Positions 1 to 9,045 of a stretch of 64,000 nt of DNA are shown piece by piece. This stretch comes from Curvibacter sp. GWA2_63_95 (GTDB taxonomy: Bacteria > Pseudomonadota > Gammaproteobacteria > Burkholderiales > Burkholderiaceae_C). The stretch covers positions 72,015-136,014 of the forward strand of contig MGPB01000024.1 in the NCBI GenBank assembly GCA_001795455.1, written 5' to 3'. The position numbers and the translations under genes are program-made. The first letter of the stretch is position 1, and each line of letters starts with the position of its first letter. The notes under the pieces were generated by a model. The model worked only from the letters and a program-made list of their open reading frames with translations. It did not search any database and had not been told where the DNA came from.

Positions 1-206
1 GGGTTCAACTCGTTGAGCTTGCGGCCTGCGCCGGAGGCGAATTCGTCCGTGCCCATGTCTTTGCTGGCAGCGATGTCCCCGGTGCGCTGGGCTTCTGCCA
101 GTTCAGCGCGTACTTGTTCGCGGGTCTTGCCGACGTCGGCAGCCTGGGCGTGGCCTGTGACCAATGCAGCGACGGCCAATGCGATGGAAGCGGTTGCGTA
201 TTTCAT
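1..206 (-). CDS. DUF4148 domain-containing exported protein, partial
   Basis: Partial gene cut by the left edge; only the first 68 residues are visible. It starts MKYATASIALAVAALV and has a clear Sec signal peptide with a probable cleavage after HAQA. The mature part begins ADVGKTREQVRAELAEAQ, the pattern of the small periplasmic DUF4148 family that is common in Burkholderiales; no biochemical role is known for it. The ATG is preceded by an AGAAGGA ribosome-binding site. It is divergent from the LysR gene, so it is a possible target of that regulator (inference). Confidence 0.85.
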   Translation of the reverse strand, partial: MKYATASIALAVAALVTGHAQAADVGKTREQVRAELAEAQRTGDIAASKDMGTDEFASGAGRKLNELN

Positions 207-407
207 GATTCAAATCCTTCTCTGGTTGATTGATTCCGCCGGCAGGACACAGCGTCCTGTGGGCGGTATCGAGGGGGCGTTTAAGGTTCGTCTCGTCGAT
301 GGGATGAACTTTAGAGAAGGCCTAGCATTAGAAAAATACCTCTGCGAACAGTGGTTCATTACGTTAGTTGGAATAATTCAGAACTTGAAAATCAAAAAAG
401 GGACTCC

Positions 408-1340
408 ATGGATCGCTTGATGTCAATGCGGGTATTCCAGACTGTGATCGACCAGGGTGGCTTTGCAGCGGCGGCCCGTGCGCTCGATATTTCCTCGGCT
501 GCCGTCACCCGATTGATTGCGGATCTGGAGGACTACCTCGGCACCCGCCTGCTGCACCGGACCACCCGCCGTATCTCGCTCAGTCCCGCGGGAGAAACCT
601 ACCTGGGCCGTGTGCGTGACATCCTGCAGGACATCGATGCTGCACATGAGGCGGCCAGCTCCCAGACCCATGAGCTCTCGGGGGTGCTGCGTGTGCTGGC
701 ACCACCAGTGCTGGCTTCGCATGTGTTGGCACCGCTGGTGGCAGGCTTCAATGCCCAGTATCCGGACATCACGCTGCACATCGATGTGGAAACCTTCAAG
801 GAGCCACCGATCGAGGATTACGACGTCACCCTGTTGCCCACGGAAGGGGACTTTGATGCAGACATCATCGCCCGCAAGGTGTCGTCCACCGAGGCGGTGC
901 TGGTCGCCTCGCCGCAGTACCTGCAGCGCATGGGTGCTCCCGTGTTGCCCCAGGACCTGGGCAGCCACGACATCCTGCGGCTGAAGCTGCCGGGCCAGGT
1001 GCACACGCAGTGGCGTCTGCTGAATGCGGACGATGCGGATGCGGTGCAGGAGGTAACGATCCGGCCCAAGCTGCTGGCCAACCACTCCGACACCTTGTTG
1101 CGTGCCGCCATGGATGGGGCCGGCATCACCTCCGCGCCGGTGGACCTGGTGGCGCCGCTGCTCAACAGTGGCGCGTTGGTGCGTGTGTTGGCGCCATGGA
1201 TTGCGGGGCGCCTCTCGCTGTATGCGGCACTGCCCAGCCGCAAGTTCCTGCCAGAGCGCACCAGTGTGTTTTTGGATTACCTGATCACGCAGACTCGCCA
1301 GCAGTCTGCCAACGCTTTGCGCGCCTGTACGCGCTGCTGA
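408..1340 (+). CDS. LysR family transcriptional regulator
   Basis: 310-residue LysR-type regulator. Residues 1-60 form the winged helix-turn-helix (MDRLMSMRVFQTVIDQGGF, then the AAARALDISSAAVTRLI recognition region), followed by a linker helix and a LysR substrate-binding domain from about residue 90 to 300. The start at 408 was chosen over an upstream in-frame ATG at 351 because MDRLMSM is the canonical LysR beginning and an AAGGGA sequence lies just upstream. It resembles the LysR subgroup whose members often act on small aromatic or stress-related genes; the ligand is unknown. It is divergent from the DUF4148 gene and its 3' end faces gspE. Confidence 0.9.
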   Translation: MDRLMSMRVFQTVIDQGGFAAAARALDISSAAVTRLIADLEDYLGTRLLHRTTRRISLSPAGETYLGRVRDILQDIDAAHEAASSQTHELSGVLRVLAPPVLASHVLAPLVAGFNAQYPDITLHIDVETFKEPPIEDYDVTLLPTEGDFDADIIARKVSSTEAVLVASPQYLQRMGAPVLPQDLGSHDILRLKLPGQVHTQWRLLNADDADAVQEVTIRPKLLANHSDTLLRAAMDGAGITSAPVDLVAPLLNSGALVRVLAPWIAGRLSLYAALPSRKFLPERTSVFLDYLITQTRQQSANALRACTRC

Positions 1341-1349
1341 GCGGCAGGC

Positions 1350-2738
1350 TCAGTCCCGCACCACGCGCAGCAGTTCCTCGGGGCTGGTGAGACCGTCGCG
1401 CACCAGGCGCTCACCGTCCTCGCGCAGTGGCACCATGCCGGTGGCCAGCCCGGCCTGGCGGATTTCAGCTTCGGAGGCACGGTGGTGTACCCGCTCTGCA
1501 ATGGCGTCATCCACCACCAGCAACTCGAATACACCGGTGCGGCCCAGGTAGCCGGTGTGGCCGCATTGGGGGCAGCCTTTGCCCTTGCACTGGGTGCACA
1601 GTTTGCGCACCAAGCGCTGCGCCAGCACGCCGCGCAACGATGAGCTCAGCAAAAACGGCTCCACCCCCATGTCGAGCAGGCGCGTGACGGCGCTGGCCGC
1701 GTCGTTGGTGTGCAGGGTGGCCAATACCAGGTGACCGGTCAGCGAGGCCTGGATGGCGATTTGCGCGGTTTCGAAATCGCGGATTTCGCCGATCATGATC
1801 ACGTCCGGGTCCTGGCGCAGGATGGCGCGCAAGGCCTTGGCAAAGGTGAGCTCAATCTTGGGATTGACCTGCGTTTGGCCCACACCGGGCAGCTCGTATT
1901 CGATGGGGTCCTCCACCGTCATGATGTTCTGCCGCGCAGCGTCCAGCCGGCCCAGCGATGCGTAGAGCGTGGTGGTCTTGCCCGAGCCCGTGGGCCCGGT
2001 CACCAGAATGATGCCGTGGGGCTGGGCGATCAGGCCCTCAAAACGCTGCAGTACCGTGCCCTGCATGCCGATGGATTCGAGGCTGCGCTGGTCCTGGCTT
2101 TTGTCCAGCAGGCGCAGCACCGCGCGCTCGCCGTGCGCACTGGGCAGGGTGCTCACGCGCACATCCACCGCCCGCGTGCCAATGCGCAGGCTGATGCGAC
2201 CGTCCTGTGGCAGGCGCTTCTCTGAAATGTCCAGGTCGGCCATCACCTTGAGCCGGGAAATCAGCGCAGCATGCAGCGCACGCTGGGCTTGCACGACTTC
2301 ACGCAAGGTGCCGTCCACCCGGAAGCGCACACTGCTGTGGCGTTCATAGGGCTCGATATGGATGTCGCTGGCGCCATCGCGTGCTGCCTGGGTCAGCAAG
2401 GCGTTGAGCATGCGGATGATGGGGGCATCGTCAGCGGTTTCCAGCAAGTCTTCCACCGCGGGCAGCTCTTGCATCATGCGGCTGAGGTCGGCCTCGCCCT
2501 GCACCTCGTGCATCACCGTGGCGGCACTGGACTCGCCCTGGGCATAGGCTGCACTGATGCGCTGGGCCAAGGCCTCAGCTTCCTGGTTCTGCACGTTGTA
2601 GACGGCGTACTTGCGCAGCACCTCGCCCACGGCCGATGGGGCCGTTCCAGGGTGCACCCACAGCATCAGAATCTGGCCGTCGTCTTCCAGCAAAAGTTGC
2701 TGGCTGCGCGCAAATGCGTAAGGCAGCGGGTAGCGCAT
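1350..2738 (-). CDS. gspE: Type II secretion system ATPase GspE
   Basis: 462-residue cytoplasmic ATPase that powers pseudopilus assembly in type II secretion. The Walker A motif GPTGSGKTTT is at about residue 246; the Asp box, a Walker B region (DPDVIMIGEIRD) and a His box (TGHLVLATLHTND) follow. A tetracysteine zinc-binding motif, CTQCKGKGCPQCG, lies near residue 384, as in classical GspE and not as in most PilB proteins. The N-terminal domain is short for the family. It is the last gene of the minus-strand gsp operon, starting just after gspD. The usual next gene, gspF, is absent: the convergent LysR gene ends 9 bp beyond. Confidence 0.95.
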   Translation of the reverse strand: MRYPLPYAFARSQQLLLEDDGQILMLWVHPGTAPSAVGEVLRKYAVYNVQNQEAEALAQRISAAYAQGESSAATVMHEVQGEADLSRMMQELPAVEDLLETADDAPIIRMLNALLTQAARDGASDIHIEPYERHSSVRFRVDGTLREVVQAQRALHAALISRLKVMADLDISEKRLPQDGRISLRIGTRAVDVRVSTLPSAHGERAVLRLLDKSQDQRSLESIGMQGTVLQRFEGLIAQPHGIILVTGPTGSGKTTTLYASLGRLDAARQNIMTVEDPIEYELPGVGQTQVNPKIELTFAKALRAILRQDPDVIMIGEIRDFETAQIAIQASLTGHLVLATLHTNDAASAVTRLLDMGVEPFLLSSSLRGVLAQRLVRKLCTQCKGKGCPQCGHTGYLGRTGVFELLVVDDAIAERVHHRASEAEIRQAGLATGMVPLREDGERLVRDGLTSPEELLRVVRD

Positions 2739-2743
2739 ACGGG

Positions 2744-4849
2744 CTACGGTGTGCTGGTGGCGGGGGCTGCTGCAGGCGCTGGGGCCGGTGCAGCAGGGCG
2801 CGCGGGCAACACCGGAAGCACGGGAGCCTCGTTGATGGGCACCAAGCTGCTGGGGGCAGGCTGGCTGCTTTGCTGGCCACTGCGCATGAGTTCGTAACGG
2901 TCGGTCGACAGGGCTTGTGTGGCCGCCGCATCGCGCACCACCACCGGCCGCAGAAAGACCATCAGGTTGGTCTTCTTGCGGCTACGTGCCTCGCTTTTGA
3001 ACAGGTTGCCAAAGAAAGGGACATCGGCCAGGCCAGGCACTTTCTCTTCGTTGCCGGCGTACTCGTCTTGCAGCAGTCCACCCAGCACCACCACCGCACC
3101 GTCTTCCACCAGCACATTCGATTCGATGGTGCGCTTGTTGGTGGTGGGGCCGTTGGTGGCGTTGGCCGTTGAGGCCAGCACGCTGGAGACCTCCTGGAAG
3201 ATGGTCAGCTTCACCGTGCCGTTCTCGCTGATTTGTGGTTTCACCTTCAGGGTCAGGCCCACGTCCTTGCGCTCGATGGTCTGGAAGGGGTTGACTGTGC
3301 TGGTGCTGGCCCCGGTGTTGGTGAATTGGCCGGTCACAAAGGGCACGTTCTGGCCAATGACGATCTTGGCCTCCTCGTTGTCCAGTGTCAGCAGGTTGGG
3401 GGTGGAGAGCACATTGCCACTGCCTGACTCTTCCAGAAAACGCGCCAGAAAACCCAGCACGTAAACGCCATTGGTTTTGCTGGCTGCACCGAGGTTGAAG
3501 CCGCGGGCGGGGGCCACCGTGCCTGCCGCACCCTGGGTGGCCAGGCTGATGATGTTCTTGCCTGCGCTGCCAAAGTTGGTGCCCAAGAGGCCAATCACGC
3601 CGTCGCCTGCATTGCCCACAGCACCTTGCCACTGAATGCCAAACTCGGCCGCCTTGTCGGCGCTGACCTCGGCAATCAGGCTCTCCACAAACACCTGGGC
3701 GCGGCGTGCATCGAGCTTGTCGATGACGGCACGCAGCTGGCGGTACTGGGGTTCACTCGCCGTGATGATGAGCGAGTTGGTGCTCGGGTCGGCCTGGATC
3801 TGGCCCCCTGTGCTGGGCTGGCTCGCGGTCCCTGCGGCCGCTGCCCCTGCTGCCGGTGTGGCCGCCGGGCTGCTGCCGCGTGTGTCCGCACTGATGGCGG
3901 CGCGTAGCGTGCCAGCCAGTTGGGTGGCGTTGGCGTTTTTCAGGTAGACCACATAGATGTTGCCTGCTGCACCGTTGCTGGTGTTGGCGCTGGGTTGGTC
4001 CAGCCGCTGGATCAGGGTCTTGGCCAGCGCGAGGCGGGCCTGGTTGGCCGCACGCACGATGACGGCGTTGGAGCGGGGTTCCACCAGGATGGTGGTCTTG
4101 TAACTTGCATCGGCCTGGCCGCCCGGCGCCGCGCCCGCGGGAGCTTCCAGCAAACGGGTGGCCAACTGGGCCAGGTCGGTCGCTACTGCGTGCTGAATGG
4201 GGATGATTTCCAGGTCGGTGGCATTGGGCACGTCCAGCGCCTGCACGATGCGGGCGATGCGGCGCAGGTTGTCGGCGTAGTCGGTGATCACCAGCGAGTT
4301 GTTGCCGGTGTTCACGTTGATGACGTTGTTGGGCGTGATCAGCGGGCGCAGCACAGGCACCAGACTGTTGGCGTTTTCGTGGGTGATCTTGAAGATCTGG
4401 GTCTGGATCTGGCCAGTGGTGACCGGGCCTTTGCCATCGTCGACCGACACGGCGGTGCCTTGCAGCTTGGCGTCGGCCTCGGGCACCACCTTGTCCAGGC
4501 CGTCCACCTGCACCACGGTAAAGCCCTGCATGCGCAGGGTGGTCAGGAACAAATAGTAGGCGCGGGCGGGTGATGCGGGACTGTCGGTGACCAGGGTGAT
4601 GGTGCCCTTGACGCGCGGATCCACCACCACATTGCGCCCGGTGAGGGCTGCCATGGTGCGGGCCACGGCCTCGATTTCGGCGTTGTTGAAGTTCAGCGTA
4701 ACGGGCTCGCCGCGCTTGCCGGCTACTGCCTGGCCCCAGGAATTGGTAGTAAATATGCCGCTAGCCCCCGTGAATAGTGCGCAAGCAGCTATCAAATGCA
4801 TAGCTGCTTGGCGCCATCGGGGGCGAGATGTTGGTAGATGGTGTGGCAT
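2744..4849 (-). CDS. gspD: Type II secretion system secretin GspD
   Basis: Outer membrane secretin of about 701 residues from the chosen ATG at 4849 (an upstream in-frame ATG at 4954 would extend into gspN and is unlikely). After the signal peptide comes an N0 domain beginning VTLNFNNAEIEAVARTMA, then N1-N3 repeats and a C-terminal secretin domain with the typical VPGLADVPFFGNLF segment. An Ala/Pro-rich tail ends the protein. The signal peptide core (HLIAACALFTGASGIF) is encoded by a copy of the dispersed repeat found all over this window. It follows gspN by 4 bp and precedes gspE by 5 bp. Confidence 0.95.
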   Translation of the reverse strand: MPHHLPTSRPRWRQAAMHLIAACALFTGASGIFTTNSWGQAVAGKRGEPVTLNFNNAEIEAVARTMAALTGRNVVVDPRVKGTITLVTDSPASPARAYYLFLTTLRMQGFTVVQVDGLDKVVPEADAKLQGTAVSVDDGKGPVTTGQIQTQIFKITHENANSLVPVLRPLITPNNVINVNTGNNSLVITDYADNLRRIARIVQALDVPNATDLEIIPIQHAVATDLAQLATRLLEAPAGAAPGGQADASYKTTILVEPRSNAVIVRAANQARLALAKTLIQRLDQPSANTSNGAAGNIYVVYLKNANATQLAGTLRAAISADTRGSSPAATPAAGAAAAGTASQPSTGGQIQADPSTNSLIITASEPQYRQLRAVIDKLDARRAQVFVESLIAEVSADKAAEFGIQWQGAVGNAGDGVIGLLGTNFGSAGKNIISLATQGAAGTVAPARGFNLGAASKTNGVYVLGFLARFLEESGSGNVLSTPNLLTLDNEEAKIVIGQNVPFVTGQFTNTGASTSTVNPFQTIERKDVGLTLKVKPQISENGTVKLTIFQEVSSVLASTANATNGPTTNKRTIESNVLVEDGAVVVLGGLLQDEYAGNEEKVPGLADVPFFGNLFKSEARSRKKTNLMVFLRPVVVRDAAATQALSTDRYELMRSGQQSSQPAPSSLVPINEAPVLPVLPARPAAPAPAPAAAPATSTP
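4753..4805 (+). repeat. Dispersed ~50 bp Comamonadaceae repeat, copy 1 (inside gspD)
   Basis: Copy of the repeat reading ATGCCGCTAGCC, then AATAGTGCGCAAGCAGCTAT, then a short hairpin ending ATAGC. On the opposite strand it encodes the GspD signal peptide core. Orientation is given by the AAGCAGCTAT core on the plus strand. Confidence 0.85.
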
Positions 4850-4853
4850 GCAG

Positions 4854-5642
4854 TTAACCCACTTGGAGTATGGAGCGTGCGCCGCTGCGCCGTCCAATGA
4901 TATTGAGCAAATTGGCCAAGGCCTCTTCTTGGCCAGGTGCAGCCTGGGCGTCACCGGTGAATTGCAGCTGTCCCTGGCGCCACCGTCCGGTGCCTTGCAA
5001 TTGCAGGCCCCCTTCCAGCGTGCGCAGTGCCAGTGTAGGTGTTAGGCCGCCTTCCAGGGTGACGGCATAGCTGCCAACCGGCCGCAGCGGGGATAAGGCG
5101 GTGGACATGGCCAGGGCCTGCAACTGCAGCTGGCCTTGCAGCTTGGGGTGGTCTTGGCCCAGGTCCAGCAACAGGGCTTGTGTGGACAGCGTCAATGTGC
5201 CCTCCAGTTGCAGCGTGTTCCAGGGGGTGCCCAGGCCGATGAGCAGGGCGCTGGGCAATCGCAGCGGGTGTTGGGCGTCACGGTCCTCGGGCAGGATCTG
5301 CAGGCCCAGCCAGCGCGGCTGCAGATCCCAGGTCCATGTGCCGTCCAGGCAACAGGGGGCACTCAACCGCACCCGCAATCCCTGCCAGTGGGGCTGCAGC
5401 TGCCACATCACCTCGCCCGGCAAGGCGGTACGTGGTGCCAAGGGGTCCTCACTGCCCAATGTGAGTTGGGCGCGCCCGTTCCATACCGTGCCCTGAGCGG
5501 ATTGCAGTTGCAGCCGCTGGGTAGTCAGTTGGCCGATGCCATAGGCCAGCCAGTGCGCTGGCGCCACCACTGCCACGGCCAGCAGCAAACCGGCCATGGC
5601 CCCTAGCCAGGCCCAGATCCAGGGTGGTGTGCTGCGTCTCAT
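4854..5642 (-). CDS. gspN: Type II secretion system protein GspN
   Basis: 262-residue inner membrane protein with one N-terminal membrane segment (WAWLGAMAGLLLAVAVVA) and a periplasmic domain rich in beta structure. The segment LQLQSAQGTVWNGRAQL is the usual early GspN signature. GspN is an accessory, not universally required component of the machine. Its ATG overlaps the gspM stop by 4 bp, implying translational coupling, and gspD follows directly. Position between gspM and gspD supports the call. Confidence 0.88.
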   Translation of the reverse strand: MRRSTPPWIWAWLGAMAGLLLAVAVVAPAHWLAYGIGQLTTQRLQLQSAQGTVWNGRAQLTLGSEDPLAPRTALPGEVMWQLQPHWQGLRVRLSAPCCLDGTWTWDLQPRWLGLQILPEDRDAQHPLRLPSALLIGLGTPWNTLQLEGTLTLSTQALLLDLGQDHPKLQGQLQLQALAMSTALSPLRPVGSYAVTLEGGLTPTLALRTLEGGLQLQGTGRWRQGQLQFTGDAQAAPGQEEALANLLNIIGRRSGARSILQVG

Positions 5643-6133
5643 GCGGGCCCCAGCCGAATACGCAGAGTGCCACTCCAGCCCTGCGGCCCGCGTTGCAGCT
5701 TGGCCTCAAAGGGGGCCAGCCGTGCCGTGCTGCGGGTGCGTACCAGCCACTGCGCCAGCGCCTCGGGGCGTACGCCTTGCAAGGTGACAGTGGCAATATT
5801 GCCTTGCACCTGCATGTTGGCTTGGGGCCCCAGGCTGGTCCTCACGCTGGCCTGCAAGGCCTGTTGGGCGGCGGCGGGTTCCAGTGCCGGCATGGCCTGC
5901 AGGCTTTTGGCCTGGGCCTGCAATTGCAGCATGCGCTGGTGCTGTTGCTCCAGGACGAGGTGCCGGGCGTCAAAGGTGCGCAAGCTGCGCCATGCGGGAG
6001 CCAGCAGCAGGCTCCACAGCAGTGTCAGGCCGACCAGGCATGCAGCTGCCAGCAGCAGGGCCTGCTCACGTGGCGGGCGCTGCTGCCACCAGACCTGCAA
6101 GGCGTTGGTCGGTGCGGAAGGGGGGCGTGCCAT
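5639..6133 (-). CDS. gspM: Type II secretion system protein GspM
   Basis: 164-residue bitopic inner membrane protein. A short cytoplasmic start with WWQQRPPREQALLLAAA leads into a single membrane helix (about residues 25-45), then a coiled-coil stretch (FDARHLVLEQQHQRMLQLQ) and a small ferredoxin-like periplasmic domain. It partners with GspL in the inner membrane platform that holds the GspE ATPase. Sequence conservation in this family is low, so the call rests on topology, size and the position between gspL and gspN. Confidence 0.85.
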   Translation of the reverse strand: MARPPSAPTNALQVWWQQRPPREQALLLAAACLVGLTLLWSLLLAPAWRSLRTFDARHLVLEQQHQRMLQLQAQAKSLQAMPALEPAAAQQALQASVRTSLGPQANMQVQGNIATVTLQGVRPEALAQWLVRTRSTARLAPFEAKLQRGPQGWSGTLRIRLGPA

Positions 6134-6151
6134 GGTGGGTGCGGTGGGTCG

Positions 6152-7408
6152 TCAGGGGCTGGTGGTGGCACGCACGCGCAGGCTGTTGCCATCGGCCTGC
6201 AGGGTGTAGCCCAGGTCGGTGAGCTGGCGGCGCAGCGCCTCCACAGGCTCCGGGCTCAGTGGCAAGCCGCTGATGCGCAGTTCACCTGCTGCAAATTCCA
6301 TGGCGGGTTGCGCAGATCCGGTGTGCATGAATGGCTCAAAGTTCTCCGATCCTCCGAGCGCGGCCAGCAGGCTCTCCAGGTCGCCCTTGGCTGCACTGCC
6401 GCTGGACTGGCGCAGGGCCGCCACGGCGCGTTCCATTTGCAGAGGCGCATCCACCACCACGGTGGTCGCAGGAAATGTGGTTTGCAGCAGGCCGTGCAAG
6501 ACGCTGCGGCGTTGTGCCAGGCTGTGCTCGGCCCACCAGGCGTAGGCCTGCAGGCCTACCAGTTGGGTGGCCACCAGCGCCAGCGCTGCCCACCGCGCCG
6601 GGCGCCAGTCGGGGGCTTGCCACAGCGTTTGCAGGGCTTGGCGGATGCGGCCCCAGCCCGCATGGGTAGGGGCTAGCTCGCCTTGGGCCAGGTTCCAGTC
6701 TGTGTGGGTGCAGTTGAGCAGGCGCTGCGCGCGTGACATCACCTCCACATCGCGCTGCAGTGCGGTTTCGGCCAGCGCCGCCATGCCGGGCTCGGCCCAC
6801 ACGGTGCCTTGCAAGGCGTCGGGTGGGAGGTGGGGCGCGACCGGCGAGGGCCAGGGGCGCCGGTGCACCCCTTGGGCATCGGTCCAGATCCACTGGGCAT
6901 CATGGCCGCCACCGGTGCACCAGAGGGCGTTGGTGGGGCCATTGCCGGGCACCCATTCGGGCACTACGGCCTCGGGGGTGTGGCCTGCGTGGGCGATGGC
7001 GGCCAAGGCGTTCTGCAGCCACTGCCGTTGGCATACCGCGACCCACACCGTGCCCTGCTGCGTCGCCCCGGGGGGCAAGGCGAAATGCAGGTTGGCGGGC
7101 TCGTCCAGCAGTTGGTCTTCCAGCAGGCCTTCGAGCACGGCACGCAGGCGTGCCGCACTGCCCCCGCGCCACCCGGGGCGCAGCGTACCCGCAGGCAGCG
7201 TCACCCGGTGCCACGACAGCGCTTGGGTCGGCACAATGGCTACTGTGGCTTGCCTGCCCACGCGGTGCGGCAGCTCGGGCAAGATCAAATGCTCCGTGAC
7301 ACTGCGCCCGTCATTGCTGCGCACACTCTCCCACATGCCTTCTAGGTGCACGCTCACGCCGGCCGGTGGGGCGGGCAGCAAGGGCAACAAAATGGCCTGG
7401 TGGATCAT
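6152..7408 (-). CDS. gspL: Type II secretion system protein GspL
   Basis: About 418 residues from the ATG at 7408 (MIHQAILLPLLP); a GTG at 7477 in the same frame would add 23 residues but overlap the end of gspK and has no better ribosome-binding site. The N-terminal two-thirds is the cytoplasmic actin-like domain that binds GspE, followed by a membrane helix near WAALALVATQLVGLQAYAWW and a periplasmic ferredoxin-like domain resembling that of GspM. It is part of the inner membrane platform. Confidence 0.88.
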   Translation of the reverse strand: MIHQAILLPLLPAPPAGVSVHLEGMWESVRSNDGRSVTEHLILPELPHRVGRQATVAIVPTQALSWHRVTLPAGTLRPGWRGGSAARLRAVLEGLLEDQLLDEPANLHFALPPGATQQGTVWVAVCQRQWLQNALAAIAHAGHTPEAVVPEWVPGNGPTNALWCTGGGHDAQWIWTDAQGVHRRPWPSPVAPHLPPDALQGTVWAEPGMAALAETALQRDVEVMSRAQRLLNCTHTDWNLAQGELAPTHAGWGRIRQALQTLWQAPDWRPARWAALALVATQLVGLQAYAWWAEHSLAQRRSVLHGLLQTTFPATTVVVDAPLQMERAVAALRQSSGSAAKGDLESLLAALGGSENFEPFMHTGSAQPAMEFAAGELRISGLPLSPEPVEALRRQLTDLGYTLQADGNSLRVRATTSP

Positions 7409-7445
7409 GTGTGTCGGGGCGGGCCCATGGGCCGGAGTGGGGCTT

Positions 7446-8402
7446 TCATTGTACGGACGCCAGGGGCGGTGTTTCACGCAGCGTGGCCAAAGTCTTCACT
7501 TGCAGGCCTTCGCGGCGCAGCATGCTGCGTTCCTGGCTCACGGCGCTGCCCAGGCGCAGGCGTACACGCACCTCGAAATAGCGGGAGCCCACACTGTGCT
7601 GGCCGCTGTTGACGGCCAGGTCCGGAACGCCCGATGCTTGCACCGCATCGGACAGGGTGCGGAAGTGGCTTTGCTTGCGGGCCTGCACCATGCGCTCTGC
7701 CGCGGCCAGGTCCAGCCCTGGCAGGCTTGCATGCAGCACCAGTGCAGAGGCGGTATTCAGATTGACGGGGGTGCGTTCCGGCAGAACCACGGCGTGGGCT
7801 TGCAGGGCGGCCAAGGTGGCCGGAGTGAGGCCTAGCCAAGCCAGTTGCTCGATGTTGCGGGGCAGCAGAGGGTGGGGGCCCTCGGTGGCGCTCTCTGCCT
7901 GCGTGGCCTGGAGTGTCAGTTGCAACTGTGCTACCAAAAATGCGAGCTCGGCAGGCGGCAACTGCAGTGCTTCAAACAGGCGGCTGAATGCCCGCAGACT
8001 GGGCTGGTGGATTTGGCCCTCCTGGACCAGGTTGAGCAGGTTGAGCCGCGCCTGCAAATCGGTAATCTGGCCGGAGAGGTAGGCTGCCTTCAGGTGCTCA
8101 CCCAGGTCAGCGGCGGACCCGCTGCCCGCCAAAAAGCTGGACAGCTGTGCTTCCTGCAGCACCACCGCCCAAGGCTCGCCCAGGTGATCGGGGGCCGCGT
8201 TGCGGGCGTCTTCACGCAGAATGAGCCGTGCCCAGTCCAGTGCACCTTGCAGCAGCCAGCGCGATTGGACCTTGGTCCTTTCGGCCGTTTCCACCTCCAG
8301 CGCGCGCCACTGCTGCCAGAGTGCGGAGGTGCTCAGCGTGGCGACGAGCGTGACCAGGAGCAAAGCAGTCAGGATGGCTGCGCCACGCTGTGTGTGTTTC
8401 AT
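7446..8402 (-). CDS. gspK: Type II secretion system minor pseudopilin GspK
   Basis: 318-residue minor pseudopilin that caps the pseudopilus tip. The N-terminus MKHTQRGAAILTALLLV has the prepilin cleavage site after RG and a hydrophobic helix, but lacks the usual Glu at position +5, as is typical of GspK. A large alpha-helical insert and the LNLNTASA-like segment (VNLNTASALVLH) follow. The start at 8402 overlaps the gspJ stop by 4 bp; the same frame stays open far upstream, but that extension is non-coding. Confidence 0.92.
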   Translation of the reverse strand: MKHTQRGAAILTALLLVTLVATLSTSALWQQWRALEVETAERTKVQSRWLLQGALDWARLILREDARNAAPDHLGEPWAVVLQEAQLSSFLAGSGSAADLGEHLKAAYLSGQITDLQARLNLLNLVQEGQIHQPSLRAFSRLFEALQLPPAELAFLVAQLQLTLQATQAESATEGPHPLLPRNIEQLAWLGLTPATLAALQAHAVVLPERTPVNLNTASALVLHASLPGLDLAAAERMVQARKQSHFRTLSDAVQASGVPDLAVNSGQHSVGSRYFEVRVRLRLGSAVSQERSMLRREGLQVKTLATLRETPPLASVQ

Positions 8403-9043
8403 GGCAAGGCCCCCGCTGTGTTGCTGCGGGCCCAATCGCGCACCAACGGCCCCATCAGGGGATGGCCTTGCGGCAGGGTGAGCACCAGCCGAATGCCATC
8501 GGGCAGGCTGTTGTTCACTGCGGGGTCTGTGCCAGTGCTCGACAGGGGGTTGCTCCAGGCGCCAGTGCGATAAAAATACACCTGCCATTCGGTCAGGGGC
8601 GTCACGCGGACTTCGCGCCGGTCGGTGCCGTCTTGGGTGGTTTGCGCCCAGGTGTGGGCCTCGTTCCAGGCCAATTGCCAGCCCTCGCGGCTGGTGAAGG
8701 GGGGCGACTGCCAGCGCAGCCACTGGAACTGGCCGTCGCGGTTGGCACGCGTCCAGGCCACAACGATGGCCCCGTCGCTGCCCGTGCTGCCGCTGCGACG
8801 TGTCAGGTGCAGGGCCCGGCCATCCCAGTCCAGGGTGCGCGTCAGAGGCAGCTCCACCAATGCATCCAGGTCCAAGCCCCATTGGGCCAAGCTGGCGTCC
8901 AGTGTCAGCACTTGGTCGGCATGCTGGCGGTTGATGTCCACGGCGGTCTGCATGCTGGACAGAACGCGCCAGCCCAGGGTCGCCATCAAGGCCATGATGG
9001 CCAGTGCCACCAACAATTCGATGAGTGTGAAGCCGCGTTGCAT
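8399..9043 (-). CDS. gspJ: Type II secretion system minor pseudopilin GspJ
   Basis: 214-residue minor pseudopilin with the prepilin signature MQRGFTLIELLVALAIMA (cleavage before Phe, conserved Glu at +5). The soluble domain contains the GspJ pattern GWRVLSSMQTAVD and RREVRVTPLTEWQVYFY. With GspI and GspK it forms the pseudopilus tip complex. Its start is 2 bp after the gspI stop and its stop overlaps gspK. Confidence 0.93.
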   Translation of the reverse strand: MQRGFTLIELLVALAIMALMATLGWRVLSSMQTAVDINRQHADQVLTLDASLAQWGLDLDALVELPLTRTLDWDGRALHLTRRSGSTGSDGAIVVAWTRANRDGQFQWLRWQSPPFTSREGWQLAWNEAHTWAQTTQDGTDRREVRVTPLTEWQVYFYRTGAWSNPLSSTGTDPAVNNSLPDGIRLVLTLPQGHPLMGPLVRDWARSNTAGALP

Positions 9044-9045
9044 GG

